NCBI RefSeq assembly: GCF_035607555.1
Contig: NZ_JAVHWZ010000001.1
Coordinates: 124,001-188,000, forward strand
DNA from: Candidatus Bealeia paramacronuclearis
Lineage (GTDB): Bacteria > Pseudomonadota > Alphaproteobacteria > UBA9655
Direction of reading: 5' to 3'
DNA: 64,000 nt
The position numbers and the translations under genes are program-made. A model generated the notes under the pieces. That model saw only the letters and a program-made list of their open reading frames with translations, was not told the DNA's origin and searched no databases. Each line of letters opens with the position of its first letter. The first letter of the stretch is position 1. Below are positions 56,601 through 64,000 of this stretch, piece by piece.

Positions 56601-59600
56601 CCACGACAGGTGATGCGATTCACACGATTACGATCTCCGATGTCAGTGGTGTTGTGGGAACGCTTTCGGTCGATATGAAAACCGGGGATTATAATTGGGT
56701 CAATGGACCTGAGGCCGAGAAGTTGCCTGAGGGCGCCAATGCATTTGCCTTTAAGTATGTGGTGGCCGATGCCAATGCCAACGCCGACGATTGCAATCCT
56801 GTTGAAGGATCGATGAACATCACGGTGACCGGGGATGCACCTTGTGTGATTACGTTGGGCAAGCCCGGGAGTGAGGTTGATGATGAGAACGGATCAACGG
56901 CTTCTGGAAACTTCCTGACAGGTGCCAGTGACAGCGATAATGACTTTGTTGTGCTGAAGTCAGTGGACTTGAGCTCGACATTACCCTCGGGTTTGAGTCA
57001 GGAGACCTTAGATTCGACCGATAGCAAGACAGGTGATGCGATTCACACGATTACGATCTCCGATGTCAGTGGTGTTGTGGGAACGCTTTCGGTCGATATG
57101 AAAACCGGGGATTATAATTGGGTCAATGGACCTGAGGCCGAGAAGTTGCCTGAGGGCGCCAATGCATTTGCCTTTAAGTATGTGGTGGCCGATGCCAATG
57201 CCAACGCCGACGATTGCAATCCTGTTGAAGGATCGATGAACATCACGGTGACCGGGGATGCACCTTGTGTGATTACGTTGGGCAAGCCCGGGAGTGAGGT
57301 TGATGATGAGAACGGATCAACGGCTTCTGGAAACTTCCTGACAGGTGCCAGTGACAGCGATAATGACTTTGTTGTGCTGAAGTCAGTGGACTTGAGCTCG
57401 ACATTACCCTCGGGTTTGAGTCAGGAGACCTTAGATTCGACCGATAGCAAGACAGGTGATGCGATTCACACGATTACGATCTCCGATGTCAGTGGTGTTG
57501 TGGGAACGCTTTCGGTCGATATGAAAACCGGGGATTATAATTGGGTCAATGGACCTGAGGCCGAGAAGTTGCCTGAGGGCGCCAATGCATTTGCCTTTAA
57601 GTATGTGGTGGCCGATGCCAATGCCAACGCCGACGATTGCAATCCTGTTGAAGGATCGATGAACATCACGGTGACCGGGGATGATCAATGCCAGATCAGT
57701 TTTGGGAACTTTGAGGGGAGAGATGCGGCGCCTCTTGATTATTATAATGGTGCCATTTATGGGGCTGTGGATGATGAAGCGGGTAGCAATGTTTCTGGTA
57801 ACGTGATTACAGATTCCGGCGCTAAAGACAGCGATGGAGATGCGGTTCATGTGGCCAGTGCGTCTGCGACAAACTTGCCAACAGGATTTACGGCCAGTCT
57901 GGATGCAACTCAACCTGCAGGTCATCAAGTGTTGGATGTGTTCTATAATACGGTTTTGATCGGCAAGTTGGATGTGACGCTTTCTTCGGGAGATTATGTC
58001 TGGACGAACACAGCGGATGCGGAAGGGTTGCCTGAAGGTGCCAATAAACTAGGCTTTACCTTCAATCTCAATGATGGCTCTGGCTCGGACGATTGCACCG
58101 CCAGCATTCAATTAAACGTTGCAATTAATGGAGATGCACCTTGTGTGATGACGCTGAAGAGTGAGAATCTTGGCGTCTCAACGGATGATGATATCCACCA
58201 GGGGACCGATGGTGTAACAGTTATTCCCAACATCAGCGGGAACTTCATCACCGATTCAGGCGCTGTGGATAGTGATCCTACGGATCAGATTGTTGTTCAG
58301 TCTGTGGCCTTGAGTTCGATATTGCCCTCTGACTTAAGTCAGTCGTCCGCGGATTCGACCAATACCACGACAGGTGATGCGATTCACACGATTACGATCT
58401 TCGATGCCAGTGGTGTTGTAGGAACACTGACGGTGGATATGACTACCGGGGCTTACAACTGGGCCAATGGACCTGAGGCCGAGAAGTTGCCTGAAGGCGC
58501 CAATGAGTTTGATTTCAAATTCGTGATTGGGGATAACCAACACGACGATCCTTGCAGTGCCAACGGGACATTAAAAGTCACCGTTACAGGAGATGACCAG
58601 TGCCAGATTACCTTTGGGAACTTCCTCGAGGGTCAGATAAACAGTAACCTCAACGGCGATACTTTCACAGCGCAAGTTAATGACGACGAGCTGGGCAGTG
58701 GTGGTTCCGGCAACCTGGTGAACTTTTTTGGTGCCAGCGACAGCGATGGAGACACGATCCACGTGGGCGACATCAAGTTCAATGGGGCGACTGGATTCAC
58801 CTCAAGTGTCGGTACTTCTACAAATCCGTCTGGGGATTCGATCAAGACAATTCTAGTTTACGACAGTGCGACACAAGATGCGAGCCATTTGGTGGGAACG
58901 CTGACAGTGGATTTGACAACAGGTGCTGCCAGCTGGGCCAATGGGGCTGGGGCGGAGGATCTTGCCGTCGGCGCCCATGTCTTTGGTTTTGATATTTTCT
59001 TCAACGATGGTTCTGGATCGGACGACTGTACGAAACACGGGACTTTGGATATCAAGATTACAGGAGATGAGGCTTGTGTGATGACGCTAACGGCGGATAC
59101 GCTTAATGTCTCAACGGATGATGATGTAGCGACCGCGATCAATGGTCACAACATCGATGGGAATCTAATTGTCGACTCAGGCGCTGTGGATAGTGATCCT
59201 ACGGATCAGATTGTTGTTCAGTCTGTGGGTTTAACCTCTGCCGTGCCATCAGGTTGGAGTGTAACACCATCCGATTCAACCGATACCACGACAGGTGATG
59301 CGATTCATACAATTACGATCTCCGATGGTAGTGGTGTTGTAGGAACACTGACGGTGGATATGAAAACCGGGGCTTACAACTGGGTCAATGGACCTGAGGC
59401 GGAGAAGTTGCCAGAGGGCGCCAATCCGTTCCACTTTGCTTTTGTGATTGCGGATAACCAACACGACGATCCTTGCAGTGCCAACGGAACATTAAAAATC
59501 ACGGTCACAGGCGATGACCAGTGCCAGATTACACTGGGGAACTTCCCTCCTGCGACAGCCTCCTCTGTTTACAGTGATGGTGTGGTTTCGGATAAAGCCA

Positions 59601-61528
59601 TCGAGGACGAGGTCACCAGTGGTGTTTCCGCCAACTTCATTGCTCAGTCCGGCGCCCAAGACAGTGATGGAGATGCTGTTCATGTGGCCAGTGTAACCCT
59701 GGTTGCCCCGACTGCCACCAATGGTCTGACAACTGGATTTACAGCAACTATGGATCCAATTCAACCTGCAGGTCATCAAGTGTTGGATGTGTTGTATAAC
59801 TCGGTTTTGATCGGCAAGTTGGATGTGACGCTTTCTTCGGGAGATTATGTCTGGACGAACACAGCGGATGCGGAAGGATTGCCTGAAGGTGCCAATAAAC
59901 TAGGCTTTACCTTTAATCTCAATGATGGCTCTGGCTCGGACGATTGCACCGCCTCGGGTCAATTGAACATCACAATTACGGGAGACAACGATTGCCCTGT
60001 TTTGGATCCCAACAATACAACATTAACGAACTTTGGACCCGAGCATCTTGCGGATGGGACAAACTCGGCCATTAGTAAAAATAATCTTTTCTCCAATATC
60101 ACAACACCTTCTGAGCACCCCAATTTGACAATTTTGAGTGTCAATGGGATTACGGATGGAGGGCCTGGGGATACGAATTCTAGCATGGACGGCCACATCA
60201 AGTTTGATGTCTTCCTCAACGATCCACTTTCTGGACATCCAATTGATGCGGGAACGGTAGACTTTAATACAACCGTCGGGACTTACACATTTAACGTCAA
60301 CTCTTCGGCCATTGCTTTCTTAAATGGTGGAGACAATCCTTCTTGGACCTTCAATTATGACGTCACGAATGGATTTATCGAAAACGGAGCACCTTGCACA
60401 GTCTTTGATACGCTGATTTTAAGTGTGAATGGTATTACAGATAACAATTCCACCTTCCCACTTTATCACTCCGCTATGAATTTCTTGCCTACAGGATTCC
60501 CACTTCAAGGCGGGTTGGCAACTGTTCACACGGTTGAGCAGGCTGGAAGTTACTTTGCAGGATACTCTCTCAACAACTATTCCACTCCCTTTGGGATGGG
60601 TGGTTTCATACATGACCATTATTTCTCAGGGGGCTATCAGACATCTGGAAATGGAACCTCTGAAAATGACATCATTTATGCCCATGATGCCACAACCGTT
60701 CATGGCAACGGAGGAAATGACTTCTTGGTAGCGTTGCCTGGCGGAACTTCTGGAGTGATCCTTTACGGAGATTCTGGAAATGACGTCTTAATTGGAGGGG
60801 CAGGGGGAGACAATCTGTACGCTGGGACGGGGGGATGTTTCCTTTCTGGAGGTGCTGGAAATGATACTCTTCATGGTGGGTCCGGAAACGATATGATGTT
60901 GGGAGGTCTAGGCAACGATGTGCTCTTCGCCGGGGCTGGTGTAGATACTCTTGATGGTGGTGCCGGTAATGACTACATCGTTGGATCTCAGAGCGCTACC
61001 GGTCATGATCTCTTTTATGGTGGCGTTGGGAATGATTTAATGGTTGGAAGTTCCTCCGGCAATGATGTGTTTGTTTGGGACGTTCGAACACCATTCTCAA
61101 GCACTCTAGGAAGTCTTCCCAGCACGACCGTTATGCCCGGGACTAGTTTTTCTGAAACCAGCGACGTTATTAATAATTTCAATGCGTCTAATGATCTTTT
61201 GAGATTTGAGGATGTATTCGATAATAGTGGCGTAAATGCCGGGGGCTCTGTTTTGGATGACTCTGTGAATTATAGCTTTGGAAGTGCTAATGGATATCAG
61301 ATTGAAGAAGGGACCCTGGATACCTCTAATGGAAACTTTGCCGTTAGTTCTACAGGCGCTGATCTCAAGCTTGATTTTGGTGTTCCTGCTACTCATGGCT
61401 CGGTCATTATTCAAAACCTTGCTCACACGTTGAATTGGGATTCGACACCTTCTACTACGTTGAGTTTTGCAAACTTGGATGCTGCGCTGGTGGCTCAGGG
61501 AGGGCACCATCTTGATGTGATACTTTAA
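53615..61528 (+). CDS. Giant secreted repeat protein (VCBS/cadherin-like repeats, RTX C terminus)
   Basis: 2637 residues, with GAGGTGG before the ATG and no signal peptide. The first about 45 residues are Ser/Thr/Pro/Lys-rich. About 14 repeats of 135-155 residues follow up to about residue 2260, most opening with G-D-x-x-C (GDDQCQITFGNF, GDAPCVMTL) and ending with a D-D-C or D-P-C and a TVTG-type strand. At about 2349-2492 lie nonapeptide RTX repeats (GGAGNDTLHGGSGNDMMLGG), which fold on calcium, then a typical type I secretion end (NASNDLLRFEDVF to HLDVIL). Probably a surface adhesin exported by a type I system not in this window. The regular cysteines are unusual, since such proteins normally lack them. 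A terminator follows. Confidence 0.93.
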   Translation: MSKKSGSDKTRSHQTLPSNSTPGGKTNCTPSATKPASKPAPALPSKNTAPAALPFKDGDEKVSLTSHCLTLDNLIKNSEGGNHNYGIKSVDSCKIVSTCGKTITTDWKSPKVFDSKNHEACIKVYVDNDHTKCATLTIKNDGCQTLSDPNHLFDSIDKGNVQCIVGYTVQDGQGHKDCSTQTITITGSNQCHVALSDGNESKTLNEDQVYNITTHSVGLTNLLLNTSGGSGSGYQVKSIDSVTITTSSGEKTVTTDLTSQKLFSNNPSGINIKIYAGGDTSQWATLHIDANGNETFSDPNHLFNYLRGGDKIQLVVGYTVKDSLGNTDISTDTLTITGLDDCPAVVANQSQLSQGTNEDATTPVMGKIVFSDPDYGENPVTIDSVTLASSSVPSGATALSVTSATSSQIVTNYGTLIMGSDGSYKFTVNNTIANQLAQGDKVILKFNVDPHDKGEVVAGCDGAGGSCPPGVLTITIDGKDDCPAVVATQSQLSQGTNEDAITPVTGKIVFSDPDHGENPVTIDGVTLVGGKVNNSPISVSDSDPNGLVVKTAYGTLTMKPDGTYSFLVDNAGTNFLNDGDKLVLTFNVDPHDKGEGAAGCDGTGGSCPPGVLTIIIDGKTDCKITFDCGDGSGKLAQGLDDESTSMATGNLIADSHAHDSDADPLQVQSVTLGTVSNFTSTSLTTGGVETIKIFDIHSNLVGTLAITLSGINAGHYAWTNGPAAEDLSVGAHVFDFSYVLADSAGTNACTATGDLKVTVTGDDQCQISFGNFEGRDAAPLDYYNGAIYGAVDDEAGSNVSGNVITDSGAKDSDNNPVQVASVTLVAPTATNGLTTGFTASLDATQPAGHQVLDVFYNTVLIGKLDVTLSSGDYVWTNTADAEGLPEGANKLGFTFNLNDGSGSDDCTASIQLNVAINGDAPCVMTLKSENLGVSTDDDIHQGTDGVTVIPNISGNFITDSGAVDSDPTDQIVVQSVALSSTLPSDLSQSSADSTNTTTGDAIHTITISDVSGVVGTLSVDMKTGDYNWVNGPEAEKLPEGANAFAFKYVVADANANADDCNPVEGSMNITVTGDAPCVITLGKPGSEVDDENGSTASGNFLTGASDSDNDFVVLKSVDLSSTLPSGLSQETLDSTDSKTGDAIHTITISDVSGVVGTLSVDMKTGDYNWVNGPEAEKLPEGANAFAFKYVVADANANADDCNPVEGSMNITVTGDAPCVITLGKPGSEVDDENGSTASGNFLTGASDSDNDFVVLKSVDLSSTLPSGLSQETLDSTDSKTGDAIHTITISDVSGVVGTLSVDMKTGDYNWVNGPEAEKLPEGANAFAFKYVVADANANADDCNPVEGSMNITVTGDDQCQISFGNFEGRDAAPLDYYNGAIYGAVDDEAGSNVSGNVITDSGAKDSDGDAVHVASASATNLPTGFTASLDATQPAGHQVLDVFYNTVLIGKLDVTLSSGDYVWTNTADAEGLPEGANKLGFTFNLNDGSGSDDCTASIQLNVAINGDAPCVMTLKSENLGVSTDDDIHQGTDGVTVIPNISGNFITDSGAVDSDPTDQIVVQSVALSSILPSDLSQSSADSTNTTTGDAIHTITIFDASGVVGTLTVDMTTGAYNWANGPEAEKLPEGANEFDFKFVIGDNQHDDPCSANGTLKVTVTGDDQCQITFGNFLEGQINSNLNGDTFTAQVNDDELGSGGSGNLVNFFGASDSDGDTIHVGDIKFNGATGFTSSVGTSTNPSGDSIKTILVYDSATQDASHLVGTLTVDLTTGAASWANGAGAEDLAVGAHVFGFDIFFNDGSGSDDCTKHGTLDIKITGDEACVMTLTADTLNVSTDDDVATAINGHNIDGNLIVDSGAVDSDPTDQIVVQSVGLTSAVPSGWSVTPSDSTDTTTGDAIHTITISDGSGVVGTLTVDMKTGAYNWVNGPEAEKLPEGANPFHFAFVIADNQHDDPCSANGTLKITVTGDDQCQITLGNFPPATASSVYSDGVVSDKAIEDEVTSGVSANFIAQSGAQDSDGDAVHVASVTLVAPTATNGLTTGFTATMDPIQPAGHQVLDVLYNSVLIGKLDVTLSSGDYVWTNTADAEGLPEGANKLGFTFNLNDGSGSDDCTASGQLNITITGDNDCPVLDPNNTTLTNFGPEHLADGTNSAISKNNLFSNITTPSEHPNLTILSVNGITDGGPGDTNSSMDGHIKFDVFLNDPLSGHPIDAGTVDFNTTVGTYTFNVNSSAIAFLNGGDNPSWTFNYDVTNGFIENGAPCTVFDTLILSVNGITDNNSTFPLYHSAMNFLPTGFPLQGGLATVHTVEQAGSYFAGYSLNNYSTPFGMGGFIHDHYFSGGYQTSGNGTSENDIIYAHDATTVHGNGGNDFLVALPGGTSGVILYGDSGNDVLIGGAGGDNLYAGTGGCFLSGGAGNDTLHGGSGNDMMLGGLGNDVLFAGAGVDTLDGGAGNDYIVGSQSATGHDLFYGGVGNDLMVGSSSGNDVFVWDVRTPFSSTLGSLPSTTVMPGTSFSETSDVINNFNASNDLLRFEDVFDNSGVNAGGSVLDDSVNYSFGSANGYQIEEGTLDTSNGNFAVSSTGADLKLDFGVPATHGSVIIQNLAHTLNWDSTPSTTLSFANLDAALVAQGGHHLDVIL
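55897..56620 (+). repeat. Long internal duplication, first copy
   Basis: This stretch, coding for the DDQCQISFGNFEGRDAAPLD and DAPCVMTLKSEN repeats, recurs almost unchanged at about 57680-58370. The second copy differs mainly by a short replaced segment (NNPVQVASVTLVAPTAT against GDAVHVASASATNLP). Confidence 0.8.
56834..57679 (+). repeat. Two identical 423-bp tandem repeats
   Basis: Units 56834-57256 and 57257-57679 are identical over 423 bp (141 codons), each opening DAPCVITLGKPGSEVDDENG. The sequence before the first unit (from about 56608) already matches the last about 226 bp of the unit. Recombination between units would change the protein by 141 residues without breaking the frame. Confidence 0.93.
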
Positions 61529-61563
61529 GGAAAGCTTCGGCTCGTATGAAGTTTTTAGCCCAT

Positions 61564-61599
61564 AACCCCGGGGGAATTCAAATTTCTCCGGGGTTTTTT
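61564..61599 (+). terminator. Rho-independent terminator of the giant gene
   Basis: AACCCCGG (61564-61571) pairs with CCGGGGTT (61588-61595), with further pairing inside the loop (AATT/AATT), followed by a T run to 61599. It is 36 bp after the stop. Confidence 0.85.
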
Positions 61600-61773
61600 C
61601 TCGTTTGTCGAATAAAGGCATCACATTAAATTTCTCTTTTCAAAAAGTAACTGGCAGAGAGAATTATTTTTCACGCACTTCACATATTAACTATTTTTTA
61701 ATAAATAAAGAGCATAATAAAAAGATCATGGTGATTAATATTGTTCATCAGTTTTTTTATGGGAGTAGGTGTC

Positions 61774-62578
61774 ATGTCTTTGGTCACAATTGGAAATACC
61801 GTTATTGATACGGTCTCGGTTTCAACGTCTATTATTCAAAATCTGATTGGAACGTTGGGGAATAAATTTATTATTGTTTATTCTCCTTATGGAGATACCT
61901 TTTTTGTAGATGAATCCGGGGGTGGAAATATTGTTGAAGGTTTAGGCGCCGCCAATTTGACCGTGGTTTTCCACGCCACAGACGTTGCGTACTTTGGGTT
62001 TAGCTCTGGCTTGAATACATTGGATGTGTCAGACGTGGCTATTGGCACGGCGGCGGCTTCACAAAACACGATTGATCTGCGGGGCAGTGTTGCCCATTCA
62101 GGTCCCCTTGTTTTTGGGTTTGACGTTCTGGATTTGACCAATAACGGTATGAACACCAAAGCACATACCGTCCTTTTGGATGCTCAAGGCGTTGATAATT
62201 TCAGTGATGGATGTGTCAACTCTATCACCCATATGGCCAACAGTATGGTGATTAAGGCCGGTCAAAATGACATTATTAATATGGGATCTCTTGCAGGTGG
62301 TATGATGAGTACGGGTGGTTGGACACAAGCCGCTGATAAAACCTTTGGGGGAATTGTTTATCACGATTATGTGCAAACCTTCCTTGAAGGATGCACAAAT
62401 GAGACCGTCAATCTTTTCATTCAAAATCGAGCCCCCATAGCTGTTGTGAATACCACAACCCCCACATTTAATGAGCACGACAGCAGTATGAACGTTAATA
62501 TGTCGAATGTGTTAACAATCACGGATGCTGATCTTGGTGATCATCCCGTCATTACGGGGATAGTTTATAATTCTTATA
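61774..62578 (+). pseudogene. Second large cadherin/VCBS-like protein, 5' part, interrupted by an IS
   Basis: The ATG at 61774 has GGGAG and TAGG upstream; an earlier in-frame start at 61741 is less likely. The N-terminal region (MSLVTIGNTVIDTVSVSTS, VVFHATDVAYFGFSSGLNTL) is unrecognised, with no signal peptide. From about residue 220 it enters a cadherin-like/VCBS repeat (NRAPIAVVN, FNEHDSSMNVNMSNVLTITD, ADLGDHPVI). The frame enters the IS at 62579 and stops at 62629. The coding sequence resumes at 63667. Confidence 0.85.
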
Positions 62579-63661
62579 CACGAGTTACGCAGTTTGCAGC
62601 AAAAGGGTGGGAATCTAAGCGAAAGACATGAGTTTTGTTATTTCTCTAGAGATATCATGCTTAATAACATCCCACTGCTGCTGATAAAAAGAGAAGCCTC
62701 CAGCAAGTCGTCTTTTAAATCTTTGAATCCAAGCCGAAATGGCAAGAAATATATGATTTCTTTGGGCTCGTCCCGTGCGAGACTGACAGCGTTCAAGACC
62801 GCATGTTTGCTTTAATTCCCGATGATAAACTTCGATTTTCCAACGCGATTTCATGACCAGTTCAATATGATCACGAGAGGGATTATCCCTATTGGTTCCG
62901 ATATAATCCGTGCGACCGTTTTTGGCAACAAACCGGAAAACAGTAATCCATCCATATCCGCGTAAGTGAACTTTCAGTCCTTCATCTGGAATGTCCAGCT
63001 TTTCAAGAGTTTCTCCACGATTCACTTTCCTGTTTTTCTTCAACCCCATCACCCATGTCCAGCCTATGGATTCAATGGCCTTCAGATTATTCAAGCTCGA
63101 GTACCAAGCGTCTGCAACCACGTCATCCGGATTTATCCCTCTGTCTTGAGCCAGCTTTAACATTTCCCTGAAATGGTCATTCTTGCTTTTGCCATCGCTG
63201 GCTTTATCATAAATACGATAATCAACAGGAATAGAGTCATGACTCCTCAGGCCATGCCATACCAAATTGACAAGACCTATCCCCGCAATAACATCATGGG
63301 CATTCCCAGAATACTGATAATGCACAAGCTCTATCTTCTCGCTCCGATTTTTATCCAAAATTGTATCGTCACATACTAAAAAACAAGGTTCTTTCTTGTT
63401 AATAAGAGATTGAGTAAGATTCCACACTCCGCTCGGACGCAATGCACTAGAACTCAACCATCGATTGACGCTGTCATGCGACAATGGAATCGGTGACACC
63501 TCCGAAAGTGCCAACCCTGAATAGCGCACACTGCTGGCTTGTAAAAATGAACGATAAAGTGATTTTGTGCATTTGTGTCGAGACATCATTTCTTCTCATT
63601 TAATAAATATTCCCTCTCACCTTATCTCTTCTCTCTTCTCCTGCAAACTGCGTAACTCGTG
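62579..63661 (-). mobile_element. IS4/IS701-like insertion sequence (1083 bp)
   Basis: Terminal inverted repeats CACGAGTTACGCAGTTTGCA at both ends and a 5-bp target duplication TTATA (62574-62578 and 63662-63666). Deleting the element and one TTATA joins the interrupted gene in frame. One complete transposase ORF lies on the minus strand. Apparently a recent insertion. Confidence 0.93.
62615..63589 (-). CDS. DDE transposase, IS4 superfamily (IS701-like)
   Basis: 324 residues. The Asp residues are in FLVCDDTILDK (about residue 74) and VVADAWYSSLN, and the Glu is in the Y-x2-R-x3-E-x6-K-like block WKIEVYHRELKQTCGLERCQ. No stop or frameshift. Its exact family needs a comparison with ISfinder; the 5-bp target duplication differs from the 4 bp usual for IS701. 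Confidence 0.88.
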   Translation of the reverse strand: MMSRHKCTKSLYRSFLQASSVRYSGLALSEVSPIPLSHDSVNRWLSSSALRPSGVWNLTQSLINKKEPCFLVCDDTILDKNRSEKIELVHYQYSGNAHDVIAGIGLVNLVWHGLRSHDSIPVDYRIYDKASDGKSKNDHFREMLKLAQDRGINPDDVVADAWYSSLNNLKAIESIGWTWVMGLKKNRKVNRGETLEKLDIPDEGLKVHLRGYGWITVFRFVAKNGRTDYIGTNRDNPSRDHIELVMKSRWKIEVYHRELKQTCGLERCQSRTGRAQRNHIFLAISAWIQRFKRRLAGGFSFYQQQWDVIKHDISREITKLMSFA

Positions 63662-63666
63662 TTATA

Positions 63667-64000
63667 GTGTAATTTCGACCGCGTCCGGATTTTCTCTGGG
63701 CAGTGTTAATGCATCCTTCTCCAATGGTGTACTTAGTATTGCACCTGGTCAATTTACAGCCTTAGATGCGGGAGACAAATTAACGCTTAACTTTACAGCC
63801 ACAATCTCTGACGGACACGGTGGAATTATCACAAAGGCTTTCAGTGTCTTAATTAATGGACAAAATGATGTGGCTACAATTTCCGGAAATGCCACAGGTG
63901 CCATCACAGACAGTGCTACACCTGCAGCTGTTACAGGCGCTCTCACTGTTTCTGACCCTGATCATGGGCAGAGTATGTTCAGCACACCTTCAGAAACGGT
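63667..64000 (+). pseudogene. Second large cadherin/VCBS-like protein, continuation (runs off the window)
   Basis: In the frame of the 5' part it reads SVISTASGFSLGSVNAS, then FTALDAGDKLTLNFTATISD and GHGGIITKAFSVLINGQNDV, a classic VCBS/cadherin-like repeat end, then the start of a further repeat (ATGAITDSATPAAVTGALTV, SDPDHGQS). No end is seen. It is split from its start by the IS at 62579-63661. Confidence 0.85.

Noticed and set aside
55897-59520. Regular long repeats as a possible CRISPR array
   Set aside because: The repeats are coding, in one continuous frame, 423 bp or longer, with no short repeat-unique spacer pattern and no cas genes.
54629-60238. Several antisense frames of 60-165 codons inside the giant repeat gene
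   Set aside because: They follow the repeat structure of the sense strand, repeat with it, and have no ribosome binding sites or recognisable domains.

Overview
The window looks like a chromosome segment of an alphaproteobacterium with an obligate host-associated lifestyle, most probably in or near the Holosporales (Paracaedibacter, Odyssella or Caedibacter relatives). That is inference from gene order and content, since no rRNA is present. The evidence is: alphaproteobacterial clusters (fabD-fabG-acpP-fabF-mltG; ruvC-ruvA-ruvB-ybgC-tolQ-tolR-tolA; mdh-sucC-sucD-sucA-sucB-lpdA; lysC next to ptsP); two tandem nucleoside hydrolases and two MFS exporters; several AT-rich genes for secreted proteins of unknown function; and a heavy load of intact, nested and decayed insertion sequences (IS630 of at least three kinds, IS481, IS607, IS3, IS5, IS256 and IS4/IS701-like).

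Layout. 1-0.6 kb: end of an IS630 element. 0.7-2.9 kb: a large secreted protein of unknown function. 2.9-7.3 kb: fatty-acid synthesis operon plus mltG on the minus strand. 7.4-8.3 kb: tRNA-Val and a periplasmic carbonic anhydrase gene broken by one stop codon. 8.3-12.5 kb: accessory region with nested IS481/IS630, a second large secreted protein, a MITE and an IS3 relic. 12.7-16.5 kb: EmrB-like exporter, an IS481 and meaB. 16.5-18.1 kb: a cluster of hairpins, a small cyanovirin-like secreted protein and a second IS630 copy. 18.2-22.8 kb: ruvCAB-ybgC-tolQRA, ending in IS debris where tolB and pal would be expected. 24-33.4 kb: exported flavin oxidase, yggT, folD, ptsP split by an IS607 transposon carrying tnpB, an NPD-family flavoprotein and lysC. 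33.6-36.2 kb: tRNA-Gly, a MotA/ExbB-like protein, a small Cys-rich secreted protein and a methyltransferase. 36.3-44.9 kb: TCA-cycle operon. 45-53.4 kb: small unknown genes, a glutamate-receptor-like channel protein, leucine-type dehydrogenase, nucleoside hydrolases, greA, an MFS exporter and IS relics. 53.6-64 kb: a 2637-residue repeat protein ending in RTX repeats, followed by a second large cadherin/VCBS-like protein gene interrupted by an IS.

How the parts fit. Conserved operons supply membrane lipid precursors, recombination repair, envelope constriction and the oxidative TCA cycle. The accessory material between them is dominated by proteins that leave the cytoplasm and by transposons. 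The most notable points are: (i) the IS607/TnpB insertion in ptsP, bounded by a GGT that when reduced to one copy restores the reading frame exactly; (ii) two secreted proteins sharing an architecture of signal peptide, helical body, Lys-rich linker and a HicA-like tail; (iii) the giant RTX protein with regularly placed cysteines and two identical 423-bp repeat units; and (iv) a 29-bp segment in the IS481 leader that lies in opposite orientation in different copies. All family assignments are from reading the sequence; none has been checked by a database search.
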